Source of the DNA: Silene noctiflora
Taxonomy: Eukaryota > Streptophyta > Magnoliopsida > Caryophyllales > Caryophyllaceae
Assembly: GCA_009801015.1 (NCBI GenBank)
Contig: VHZZ01000004.1
Coordinates: forward strand, 1,062,953 to 1,123,922
Length of the DNA stretch: 60,970 bases
Direction of reading: 5' to 3'
Both the position numbers and the translations under genes were made by a program. Positions 12,401-23,400 of the stretch are shown here, one piece after another (within the stretch, counting starts at the first letter, position 1; each line of letters starts with the position of its first letter). The notes under the pieces were generated by a model. That model saw only the letters and a list, made by a program, of their open reading frames with translations, was not told where the DNA came from and made no database searches.

Positions 12401-12801
12401 GAGCAGCTGTAACTCTGTAAGGAGGTCACTGGGGATTTGGGGGGTAGAAAAAGAAAAAAGAGAGAAGAGAAAATATGGCCGAAATGAAGTGGGAGAAACG
12501 GAAAAACTGAGTCGACCAGGAACAATGGTTTTTGCAAGTGTTGCGGTTTCTGTTGTAAAACTTTAATCAGTAATTTAGGAAAAGGTTATCCACAAACTGC
12601 AGTTTAGCAACTAAATGATCCAAGCAATGAGAAAAGCTCTTAATTGTGTCACTCTGATATTTACAGGACTCGATGAAGAAGCGCAAATTGCGCAAAAATA
12701 ACGCAGGATTCTCGCTTAAGTTTGCTCTTTTTGTGGCGGTGGTTGGTATTGTGCTTGGCATCCTGTTGAAACTTTCGTTGTCTTCCCCGACATCAGAATA
12801 A
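9467..12801 (+). CDS. VAP27: VAP27-type vesicle-associated membrane protein (MSP domain)
   Basis: ER tail-anchored VAP protein; the family tethers the ER to plasma membrane and cytoskeleton through FFAT-type ligands. Exons: 9467-9542, 10420-10490, 10577-10658, 11249-11364, 11460-11582, 11736-11762, 12199-12273, 12667-12801, giving 234 aa. The MSP domain is residues ~14-130: LISVQPEDLKFVFELEKQS, NNTDHNVAFKVKTTSPKKYF, VRPNTGVLHPWDSCVIRVTL, then QAQREYPPDMQCKDKFLLQS. An acidic/Ser-rich linker (~140-165) leads to a short coiled coil (KAVQRLKEERDAAVRQTQQL, ~167-190). A basic patch and one membrane span (~205-228, FALFVAVVGIVLGILLKLSL) end the protein. All introns are GT-AG and phases agree. Start choice: ATG at 9467 or 9470 (MM...), or possibly 9482; the first is given. 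Intron 1 carries a (GGT)n run. Confidence 0.93.
9755..9782 (+). repeat. (GGT)9 microsatellite in VAP27 intron 1
   Basis: About nine uninterrupted GGT units in the first intron of the VAP27-type gene. It is likely to vary in length between individuals. Confidence 0.9.
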
Positions 12802-14457
12802 CTTTGCTTCCTTACTCGCCAGACGGGTCAGGCGGACTAGGCAGACTGCATCATTCATTTTGTTTCGGCTATCGTTTTCTATTTTTTGGTGGTACGCTCG
12901 TCTTGTGTAAATTGTTCGTAAATCTTAACTGATCTTCTGTAAATCAACTATATAACATTGTCTCTTATCGAGGATGACCCCAAAATATTTTCCTTTTTAC
13001 TTCGTAAATGAAGCAGATCAATTTACGAGCCTTTCTAAGACTGCGGTCGTCAATATTTGTAACATTAATTACTTCTGGCCAACGGGATCCCCTGAGACGT
13101 ATCGAACTATCAACAACCATCCTACCAAAGTGGCTGTCCTAGTTGGAAGAATCAGAAAGCGCGATAAATTGGAGAACTGGGAGAGTGACAGTCGAGTGTA
13201 ACGAGAGAAACTGTGTGTTAATGTATTTTATTTTGTCTCGCGATCAAAACTTTCATGCATAGAAATATATCCCAATCGATGGCTAATACTTGTGTTTCAT
13301 TTCATATATTAATTCAACTGGTTTTTACACCATAACTTTAAGCAAGAACTCGAACAGATAAGCGTACAAAAACAAGATTCGATAACTGACATTATATTCT
13401 TTGTAAAAAACGCGAAACTAAACGGAAAAAAACAAGAGATAAGAAACACGAAAGAAAGATGAGCAACCGAAATGCCAGAAACTAAATCACAATATCTGCA
13501 AACTATACAGGTTTCATAGCATTTGCAGGATAAAAAACGCAACCACACGTTGGCACTTAGGCGCGGTACTGAAGCATAACCGAGATCAAAGTAGAAGTAC
13601 AAGAGACAGCAAGGTAGTCGTCAAATTAAAATCGTGACAGGGTAATGCTGATACTTCGGAAACTCAGCTGAACTTACCGAAACATAAAGTAATATTTGGT
13701 TGGTTTTGAGCCCTTCCATTGTTTGGTTGGAATTCCGTACCCACCTTCCTCCCTTGAATTCAAACCTCGATCAATTTGAATTATTTCCGTTCATATTGAG
13801 TTGAATGATTTACAGACGAATGTTTCGATCATAAACGTTGCGGTTTAAACTTAAAGGGAAGGTCTTCCAGTTTACAGATTATAGCATCATTTCAAGCACG
13901 AATAGGATATCCAATCCAAAACCCGAGAATTTTGTTATTCTATATCCGAACATCTGATTAATTTTAAGATCAATTTGAAACGATGCAATCTGATTAATTT
14001 GACGTCTTGTAATAATTTAATCTTTCACAATTGCAGATCTCGGAATGTTGAGGATAATCTGGTTTAGGTTCTAAAACTACAAGGCTCGATTCAAAATTAG
14101 AAAGTCAGTCGTCTTATTGGATCAGACTGAATATCCGAACATCTAAAGTTTGATATCAGTTTAATAAAATTACTCGAAACTAAAAGAAAAAACCAAAGAC
14201 AAGAAGAATGATGAAAAGACGAGCAACCAAAGAGCCAGACCGAATCACAATATTTGCAAACTAATACACGTTTCACAATATTTGCAAACTAACGTAGGTT
14301 TCATAGTATTTGCAGGCTAAGGCCGCAACTGAACGTTGCACTTAGGTTGGTACTTCAAGCATAAGAGTTAAAGGGACGACAACATAACCGGAAATCAAAG
14401 TGTCAAGTACAAGAGACAGTCAGGTAGTCGTCAAATTTGCGACAGGAAAGATGATAC
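12802..14457. other. Convergent intergenic region between VAP27 and BI-1
   Basis: This holds the VAP27 3' UTR on the left and the BI-1 3' UTR on the right. About 13420-13645 resembles 14177-14455, i.e. a degenerate second copy of the BI-1 3' UTR (described separately). Between ~13650 and 14170 I see no feature. Open frames at 12974-13201 and 13309-13602 have no recognisable domain. Confidence 0.6.
13420..13645 (-). repeat. Degenerate duplicate of the BI-1 3' UTR
   Basis: Shared blocks with 14177-14455 include GAGCAACC..GCCAGA, AATCACAATAT(C/T)TGCAAACTA, GGTTTCATAG(C/T)ATTTGCAGG, GGTACT..AAGCATAA, AAGTACAAGAGACAG and AGGTAGTCGTCAAATT, in the same order and orientation. The similarity fades next to the BI-1 stop codon, so the copy appears to cover the 3' UTR and little or no coding sequence. 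Confidence 0.7.
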
Positions 14458-17002
14458 TTAGTTTCTTCTCTTCTTTTTCCTCTCTTCCTCCTTCTCTGTC
14501 GAATTCTTGAGCTGCATAAGGAAATCGTTTATCAGTAACGAGAAGAAACCTATTTGCTCATCTCGTTTCCATTTAACTTTGGGGGAATATCAATCTCGAA
14601 ACAATTGGAATGATTCTCAAAAGCATGATTCGGATAATTTGTAAGATGTTCTACCTACTGTGCAAAGTTGATGTATCGAACTACCAAAGTTAAATGGAGA
14701 CGATATATTATCGTGTGACAGAAGTATATATCAGTAGACATTGAATAACTTACCAAAATAATCAAGATCCTCACAAAAACAGCAATAAAGTCGGTGAATA
14801 GAGTGAGAGCATGTTTCACATGATCAAGATCACCTTGATGAGCCTTCTCGATGATCATCTGAGTATCAAACACAATGTATCCAACGAAAACCAGAAGTCC
14901 GAAGTACAACTGCAGAATGTCAACACAAAATTTCATCAAGACAAGCACTTTTCCCCATTTTCAAAGAATAAGCCGGAAATGAATTCAACACGACAATACT
15001 AATTACGGCTTGACCATGGCGAGGGGAAGATCCCAAGCTAGTCGTTTGTCAAAACCCAGAAGTGTAAACAGGAGAAAACTAGAAAAGATATGAAAGTTAA
15101 TAATATTGACCGACAGGCGACCACCTACCTCAAACTTGAACATAGATGTCAAGCCTCCAAAAAGGGAAGATGCAATCTGCAACCAGAAGAGCATCGAGAG
15201 GCCAGATGAACAAAGGGCGCCCACCCATAGGTACTCCTGACGCCTTGCAAGCATGGCTGCCGCAGAGAAGCAACCAAATGCTATCGCACATCCCACAAAC
15301 GCACTCACCAGAATGCTGCAATTAAAGTTAACACAAACATAAGCCCATGTGATAAATGCTGAAAGACATATAACGAGGCTACAACTTTGAGTGATAGCGA
15401 TCTCAAACAACATTGATAAGACAACACAAAGACATTGTAACTGGAAGTGATGGTCATCTCAAAGAAACACACGCTATGTTTCGAAATAAAAAAGGAGGAA
15501 GGAAGGTGGGTGGATGGAAAGGAAGGTAGTTGGCAGAAGTGTAGATAAACAGAGTTTCTCTCCGAATCTTCATTGTTCTTATCTTGGAAATCGACGTCCT
15601 TGATATAAGGAATTTTAATCCAAAAAAACAGTAGAATCCGGCAGAGATGCTAAATAGACTAGACTTAAAGAATAAACTTAAGACTGAAAGGTTACAAACC
15701 TTGGGTCAACTGCAACAGCCAATTGAACAAGAGGACCAATTGAAGCCCCTTCAAAGACAGCGGCGGCCATCAGAAGACCAGTTCTCTTCCTCTACAAGGC
15801 GAAGCAGAAAAGGTCAATCTACAAGCGCACTAACAAGCAAAAAATGAATTAACTGGCAACATTAACAAAAGATGACTACCTCCTCATGTGGAGAAACGGA
15901 AAGTAACCATGTCATGCAACCCAAGCAAGCGAGGGTAGTTAGGAGACCGCCGATATTCAATAAAATATGTAGATACGACCCAGCAGCCGAAGCGACAAGA
16001 GCAAAGCATAATGTCAGATACACCTGCAGCCAACAATCTCACACAATTCAGTTCAGTTTTGAGAGTAATTGGTAGCTCAAACGACAATCAAAACAGCAAT
16101 GCAACTCTTCAAGAGTTTGAGACCAAATTTAGAGCTTGTTGAACACACTAACTATTGTCTATTGAAAATGTCTTGATTAACATACCCCCAAAGCCGGTGG
16201 CTTCAACTTACCTCCCTCATTCGAGAGAATTTTTAACAGTATAACTACATTCTCCAAACACCAAACTACAATGTTCTAGACTTCTAGTGCCTCAAAGATC
16301 CCCTAAGATCCCCTCCGATTTCCGAATGACCCGTGATGAAATATATCGAGAGTTGCAGCGAAATGACACTACTTTGCATCATATTATAGATCACAATTCA
16401 CAAACAATTAAGTAATTTCGTTTCATTCAAACACATAGTAGAAAAAAATAGTTCTAACCCCAGAAATAGCTACATTGAAATCCCAAAAAAACATCAAACT
16501 AAACCCTAAAGAACCCAACCAAAAATCAAACATCTACCCCCAATAAAATTATAAAGAACATAATAAACCCCAAAAAAATAAACATCACACAAACCCTAAG
16601 AAAACCCATCAATAATCAGATAGATGAACAACAACAAACCCAATAAAATTACAAAGAAACCGAAAAATCCCCAAAATAACATCTCTCAAACCCTAGAAAA
16701 ACCATCAGAATTAGAACTAAATCAACAAATAACAAAGAACCCAGAAAGATTCACACAAACCCTAAGAAAACCATCAACAATTCATCAAACCCAATAATAA
16801 ATTAAAAATTATAAAACAAGAGCTCAACTTTATAATCAATTGATCAATCCCAATTGAAATTAGAGTAAACTAAACGAACCTTTTGAAGATGAGATTGAAC
16901 AATTGGTGAAAAGTGACGGAAATTCTTGAAAGTATCATAACCCCATTGATTCCCATTTCCTGCTGCTGTTGATGATTGAAAATACGATGAATATCCTTCC
17001 AT
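14458..17002 (-). CDS. BI-1: Bax inhibitor-1 (BI-1, TMBIM family)
   Basis: ER membrane suppressor of stress-induced cell death and modulator of ER calcium and lipids. Exons on the minus strand: 17002-16880, 16023-15880, 15791-15700, 15315-15129, 14909-14754, 14511-14458, giving 251 aa (the plant family is about 247). The N-terminus is cytosolic ([11 protein letters not shown], then [20 protein letters not shown]). Six or seven hydrophobic segments follow, with family motifs [58 protein letters not shown], and [20 protein letters not shown] next to [20 protein letters not shown]. The tail [12 protein letters not shown] is the charged C-terminus typical of plant BI-1, a region reported to bind calmodulin. 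All introns are GT-AG. The ATG gives the conserved N-terminus. It converges with VAP27. Confidence 0.96.
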
Positions 17003-17269
17003 TTTATTTAATTCTTATTGTAATTCTTCTGGATTTTTATCAGGAAATTGATTTTAAAGATGATTGATTTACCAAATTCTGGGTTAAATTGTATGAAATT
17101 TGTTGAAAGATCGAGTCTTTATTTTATAGGGATTTAATTTGAGGTTGATTTGGTTTCCTGGAAATTTCCAGAGGTGTGTTTTGACGGAATTACCCTTTGA
17201 ATGTCCGATTACGATTTTTTGTTTAAGACGGATAACTTAAAATAAAACGAGTTAAATTATAGACGGAAT

Positions 17270-17740
17270 CATTGCTGTCAGAATCGCGATTCGATCGAAC
17301 GATTCTACGATTTTACGATCCGAAAATGTTTGACCGATCCTGGATCCTACGATTCTATCAAGGTTGTAGAATCGTACGATCCTATTAATTTTATATTTTT
17401 TAGAGATGGGATCATAACACGATCCTACAATTTTACGATCGTACGATCCGATTCCATAATAAAAATATTAATATATATTATTATATAATGACACCGTAAA
17501 ACCAAAATTTCGTGTAAGTTGTAGAAACATGTTCATAAAATTATACTAAAACGATGAATTACCAATATTTTATGAATAAATATTAATAAATAAGTGTTTT
17601 GATCTTCAATTATATGTTTTTACCAAATAAAAAATTATATTTAGTGAGGTAGTAGAATCTTGCGATTCTACGATCCGATTCTACCGATTCGATCTTACCC
17701 TCTCCCGTCGATTCAAAGTAGAATCCCAATCCTAATAACA
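17270..17740. repeat. GATTCTACGAT-type dispersed repeat
   Basis: Both ends are dense in CGATTCTACGATTTTACGAT-like motifs. The outer parts (ATTGCTGTCAGAATCGCGAT at the left, the inverse of AGAATCCCAATCCTAATAAC at the right) are only roughly inverted. It is probably an old MITE; no target duplication was resolved. Confidence 0.35.
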
Positions 17741-17994
17741 TTGGACGGAATAAATGCAAAAGGTTTATTTAAATACTAATAAAGAGTCGTATTTTCCTCA
17801 AAGAAAATAAAAATAAAGGTGCCTATTATTTTTATTTATTTATTTTAGTAGTCCGTTTAAATGTTGTGACAGATATGTCGGTTTTAAAAGAGACCGAGTA
17901 ATTTAGATTTTAGAAGGGTATTTTGGGGATTGAGGGGGTGTCTTGACTCTTGTGCGTGTTCGAGAAAGCTGTAGAGGGTTAATAGGGTCAAAGC

Positions 17995-18180
17995 GTCTCC
18001 CTTGAGACGGGTCGGATCCGAAGACGGATGATGTCACTCACAAAACGAATAGGGGGGACAAGGTGGGGGCACCCCCATGTGCTTCCTTCTCTCCTCTATT
18101 TGGACATTTTATAAGACAAAATGGTACCCGTTTTCTTATTTGTGACGGATACCTTCCGTCACCGATGAGAATTTGCCTAA
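17995..18180. mobile_element. Palindromic MITE, 'TGACGGAT' family
   Basis: The left part (TTGAGACGGGTCGGATCCGA, then AGACGGATGATGTCACTCAC) and the right part (TTTGTGACGGATACCTTCCG) share the family core with 7100-7275 and 19165-19360. Termini are not resolved. Confidence 0.4.
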
Positions 18181-18353
18181 TAGGGTCAATGGAGTTTAAT
18201 TGGTGAAGGATTTGTGAAGACTTTGGAGGGAAGTAAACTCTATTTGTGAAGAACGTGGTTGGACCAATTAGAGATTGACAATTCGGATTTGATATTGGAT
18301 AGCATTGTTTATTAATTACGGAGTATTATTACTCCGGATTAAATTATTAATTA

Positions 18354-18611
18354 CTTCGGTCATTCAACTTCACTCTACTACTCTACTTTTTCACGTTTGT
18401 CACGCGCGTTTTAAGCGCTAGATATTATTAGCTACGTATTTGCAAAAATTATAAAAGTTAGATATTGTTAATGTCCTTTTAAAGATGAATCAAACAAGAC
18501 CCCACATGAATATATTTCCACGTGTTGTATTGAGTGAAAATTGAAATTAAAGATTTATTTGTGAATAGTGTAGAACAATGAAATAGGTAGGGTGGAGTTG
18601 AATGGAGGAAG
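18354..18611. mobile_element. Stowaway-like MITE, 258 bp, copy A
   Basis: Flanked by TA at 18352-18353 and 18612-18613. The left end is CTTCGGTCATTCAACTTCAC and the right end is GGGTGGAGTTGAATGGAGGA then AG, an inverted repeat. It is the same length as copy B (58987-59244) and highly similar to it, for instance both contain TACGTATTTGCAAAAATTAT and GAATCAAACAAGACCCCACA. TA target site plus inverted ends fits Tc1/mariner-derived Stowaway. Confidence 0.7.
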
Positions 18612-18645
18612 TATTAACTAATTTTGAATTTAAAAATATTTTTTC

Positions 18646-18835
18646 AGCCTTGTTTTTTTGGACTGAAATTGTTTGAACTGAACATAACTGAATTTATTAG
18701 AACTGAATTTAATGGAGCTGAATTACACTGGAGTAAGAGTTAATTTTTGAAGAGAAAAATTGAACTGAACTGAACTAAATAGAGCTGAACTGAACTGAAT
18801 AGAGCCGAAATTAAGTCCAAAAAAACAGGGCTGGG
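18646..18835. mobile_element. GAACTGAACT-type MITE with TIRs
   Basis: The left end CCTTGTTTTTTTGGACT matches the inverse of AGTCCAAAAAAACAGGG at 18814-18830. The interior is built of GAACTGAACTGAA-like units. It is related to the larger element at ~30926-31821, whose ends read TTGTTCTTTTGGACTGAAAC and AGTCCAAAAGAACATG. No target duplication was identified. Confidence 0.55.
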
Positions 18836-19164
18836 AGACTTGTTAAAATTAACTCGATCCTCTAAGTAGGGCCAAAAATTACTTAAAATTTATTATTCTG
18901 ATACACATACTCTTAATTTTAATTCAAATATTCAAAATTTCCGAGCCAAAGTTAATTGAATTTTGAGTATTTGAATACCTTATTTAATCTTTACATTGAA
19001 ATACAATTAAATTTGCAATATAAGTACATAGCTTAACCTTAAATTCAAAATAACTAATTGAAATTATACTCTTTGCCATTTTAGGCAAAGTTGCTTTCAA
19101 AAGCTTTTCAAATGGTCCTTTCCATGATAAAGATTTCTCAATTATCTCTTAACTTTTCCTAAGA

Positions 19165-19360
19165 AACAATAGGTGTCACTAACGGATATATCCGTCATAA
19201 GCTTCTGACGGGTCAAGGATTACCCACATGGGTAGATAAGACAAAAAATAAAATGCATGGGGAATCACAAATGATTTGTCTTTATTCTTCATATGGGTTT
19301 TATTTGACCCGTCACAAACTTATGACGGATATCGATCGTCACAAATGAGAATTTGTGCCT
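19165..19360. mobile_element. Palindromic MITE, 'TGACGGAT' family
   Basis: The left arm ATATCCGTCATAAGCTTCTG then ACGGGTCAAG mirrors the right arm TTTGACCCGTCACAAACTTA then TGACGGATAT. The tail TCACAAATGAGAATTTGTGCCTA resembles the end of the copy at 17995-18180. Confidence 0.55.
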
Positions 19361-19649
19361 AAGAAAAAGTCAAGCTAGCACATAGCTTCTCCCAAAGTCT
19401 ACAAATGAGGCCACCGCTTTTTTCCCGGACAAAGCTTAAAGTGGCTAACAGAAATGAATCCAATTAGATCCATGAAAATAAAACTAATTATTCAAAAATA
19501 AATGATTTAAAAATGTTTTAGTTAGGATTCGATTTTTCATTTTTAATTTTCAATTTTCAATGTTCTAAGCAAAATCATTTGTTTGCCAAACATGTTTCCT
19601 TTAAAAATATCACAATTTTTTTTTTCTTAATAAAGTCATTGTTTCAAAG

Positions 19650-19935
19650 AGCGAATCCTTACCACCAGTTTTATAATTTTTGAGCATTATAATAAAAATT
19701 TTGAATTTTATTTTAAAAACTATGAGTTTTAATAAAAAGTTTATGAGCTCATTCACTAAAACATTAAGTTCAGAAAATTATAATAAAACTCAAAAATATT
19801 AAATAAAAACTTAGTTAAATTTGATTTTTAACTGATTTTTTTTTTTAAAATGTAACTTATAAACTTTAATAAGCTCAGAAAAAATACACATGCTCAAAAA
19901 AACAAGAAAAATCTGAGGTAATACATCCGATGTAT
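19650..19935. repeat. CATCCGATGTAT-type dispersed repeat, copy 1
   Basis: The stretch runs from TTACCACCAGTTTTATAATT to ATACATCCGATGTAT, through many ACTCATAAACTTT / AAAGTTTATGAG words. An inverted relative lies at ~28155-28525 (TACATCGGATGTAATAC to ACTGGTGGTAGTATATCGGA). Confidence 0.45.
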
Positions 19936-20455
19936 GTTCCTTTTTCTCAGCGATTTCAGATCATTACTAACAAAGTCGTTAGTTCACCTAGCGATTTTGG
20001 TTCAAATGTTATTTATAGTTCGAATCTACTAACTAAAATAACTTGGAAGGCGCTCAAATGGTTGTTCATTGTCTGTAACCAGAGTGATCTCCATATATAT
20101 CTATTGACAAGCTTCGTTTACAGGCATCCCTAGATGCTCATTTCCATTTTCATGGTGACGCGGGAAACTAGGCGCTCCCCGGTAATATAACTCACCCGGA
20201 AAAGGATGGTATTATAGACTAATATACATGACCTAGACACCGAGAGCTCACCATTTCTTTCGCATTGTAAACTATATATGCTACAAGGCTTCCATCGACC
20301 TATACAAAAAAAGAACAGATTACCCTTCTCAATCCAAGTTCAGAATCGGGACTTGGGGGTTGGGACGAAGGGTAAAGTTGTAAAAACCATAACGAAACGA
20401 TAAAACATCGTCCGAATAAAGTTGTGGAGGTTGAAAGGAAGTCCTTGTGTATTGG

Positions 20456-23400
20456 TCAAGCGCGAATGTTAAATGGGTAGGTAGAGCTACTACTCGCACT
20501 TGCTTGTTGAGACACGTAACTGGACGCAGGGCAAAGGAGTTCAGCTTGAGGGAATGAACTGTTGGATGGAACCTCGAGAAGCAGGTCTTGGTCCGAGGCT
20601 TCATCTTCACAATGCATGGAATCAAGCATGAGGTGCCTACCACCACTACCAGGGAATGCAAAAACGTTCTTTGGAGTTGGAATGAAGTACGGCATTTCAT
20701 TTTGCAGAGGCGCCTTCTGTTTGTAATCTACTTTCAGAACTGTTCTTTCCGGGCTCTTCATTGTGCATTTTGCCTCTGCAAAGAAACGAATGAAGTTTCA
20801 TGGGTTTAGGGAGTATATGCAGTAAAAAATTTGATGCCAGTATGATACTAGAACAAAAAAATCTCCCAATGCCCGCGCACCAACAGTTCACATACAGTTC
20901 AGGCCATTTCTATTCATGTCCAGAAGTGAGGCTTTTACAAGACAATTTCACATATGACGCTCTTCCAAATCCGTTGTAATTCTCATTCAGTTATAGGATA
21001 AATGAATCAGTCGTTCATATAATAGCATCTCATATAAGTTTTTGTGGTAGTTAGACTCCTGAACCCATGTTCGATTTTAGTGTACAGGACTGGAAAAAAA
21101 AGCTAATATATCACTATCCTAGCCGTCATACACTATCTTGTGCAAAATCACCTGACATATCAGTCTTCAGACTAAATTAAGAAGCAAAAATGCGAGACAA
21201 GCCCAAAATGTAGCATCACCGCTTGGCAAAAAGAAAGTATAAGCATTTTGATAATCAGAATCAATTTAATTTGGTATAGAGAAACACCCGTAGAAAAAAT
21301 TGACTAACCTGCACCAATATGATTATGTTTCCCCCGGAATCTGTTTCCACTCAACAGTGTACCAGCGGAACAGGTTTTAGCTCCTGATTTACTGATCTGT
21401 TCCTCTCTACTATCTTCAGCTTGCTTCTGCTGCAACAGAGGGAAAAATAGGTCAAATTCGAGATGGTGATGAACTGATGATACACACGACCCTTTTCCTG
21501 CACCATCTGGTTTAATCTAAATTCAAGTCTGGTAGAACTAAAAGGCAGCAATGCTCTCCCTTCTTCTGAGATTTAGAGAATCATCAGTTTCCATGGCTTA
21601 AACACGAAACTCTAGTTAAGCTATATCAAACTATTAACCCCTTGCCAACTGATCTAAGTGCTCATGAGTTGGCATGACACAATTTAAAAAGCAATAATTT
21701 AATCCAAACCTTGAACATATTATATTGTTCAACCCATTTGATTTTCGACGAATTGCATAAAGCAAGTCTCTTCAGGACTTTACAGTCTTCTGTTTTAACT
21801 CCTGAAAAAGAAGAATCAAACACTCCATCCGCAAGAAGTTGCTGAAAAGAAGATAGGTTCTCTTTGATGTGAGTGCTAGCAAAAATATTTTCAAAGCTGC
21901 ATGAACAAGAAAAAGGAAGATCAGACATTGTTTTCTTTACTGAATGAAATTCGTGAAATTTGAAGACAAGAAGAATCAAGACTGTTGGATAATATTTGCC
22001 AGTCACCTATCAAAACCTGCAGATGTATCTACAGAAGGTAGATACTTGAGCAAACATTGCTGTTCTTCGTCTGTTAAGTAGCCTTGAAATACTTCAAAGT
22101 TAACAATTTCCTGCAGCAAACAGATATTATACACTTGTTAGAACGGAGTACAATGCATGAATACATCCTTCAGGGCTAACATTCTATATCGGATGATATA
22201 ATGATATGAGACGTAAAAGGGGGCTCACCGTTAAGTCAATGTAGCTAAGTGGGGACTTATGATTGCATAAAATCTGAATCGTCTCATTGTTGTATTTGTC
22301 CCTGCAACAAAAATATCCATGCACTTCAAAACACTTCTTCTCATCAGATTTGTCTAATTATAGCAGCAAAAATATCCATGCACTTCAAAACATTCCTCAA
22401 TTAAATTATATGGCTACTGTTTCATCTCACATGTAAGATCGCCTTACATAAATTTTTGTGATCAATACTTACCTTTTAATTTGCCCCAGCTGCGTAACTT
22501 GACCATTTAGCCTTTTGACTTCTTCCACTGGAGAAAAAGAATTATTCACACTCTTGCTGTCGTTGTGTGACAGCAACGATGCAACATTTGAGTACCTGTC
22601 ATATGCTCTACAAAGCTTATTATCAACCGAAAGGGAACTTGCTTCAGATTCCTCTTCTTTTGCCATGGTACTTGGGTGTCGAATGAGAACACTTCCATGC
22701 CCTATTTCTACTGATACCATAGGGGCATCACTCTCATAAAGCAAGTCTTCCTCGGAAGACCCAGAGAACTGAGAAGCTTGCTCATGATATATGGTATACA
22801 AATCTTTTGTCAGCTTTTCCACTGAAGATTGCTTGGGACGAGTCACACATGTTCTTTTCCTAGACGGGATCATTGAATCCCAGACAACGGATTGTGATGG
22901 ACCTGAAAAATACCACATTTAAGACCTATAGAAAGTAAATCTAAGCATAATTATAATATACTCTCTTTGTCCCAATCATTTATTCTTTGTGAGGGATATT
23001 TTAATCGAAGGCAAACAAATGATTGGGACGGAGGGAGTAAGTCCCATCATATAATTCATTAACTGCAAATTGAACATGTAAACAAATGATTCACTTCTAT
23101 ATATGCCACGGGTGGGAGAACACTTTTAAGTTAAAACAATATTACATGTAAATAAGCGATGAACATTATATGGAGTAGTCGCCTCTCCATAGATACACTT
23201 CCTAGATTTATTTTTGAGGTGTTAATTAAAAAGGAGTGAACTTCTCACCTTGGAATCTTTTTCATTTTTTGTTATTTAGCGTTCATTATAATTTGACCCC
23301 ACATCTTTGCTCAAATGCACTTAAATCAACATCTTAGTGTGCACCTTAATTCTCGCGAAAGAGAAATTGCGAAGTTCATTCATGACAAAGGAGCTTTATA

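Larger units (their letters stand above)
17003..20455. other. Intergenic region between BI-1 promoter side and GATA gene 3' end
   Basis: The BI-1 leader and promoter should lie at 17003-17200. The rest is repeat-rich: a GATTCTACGAT-type repeat (~17270-17740), a palindromic MITE (~17995-18180), a Stowaway-like MITE (18354-18611), a GAACTGAACT-type MITE (~18646-18835), another palindromic MITE (~19165-19360) and a CATCCGATGTAT-type repeat (~19650-19935). Positions ~20140-20455 are probably the GATA gene 3' UTR. I see no gene. Confidence 0.55.
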
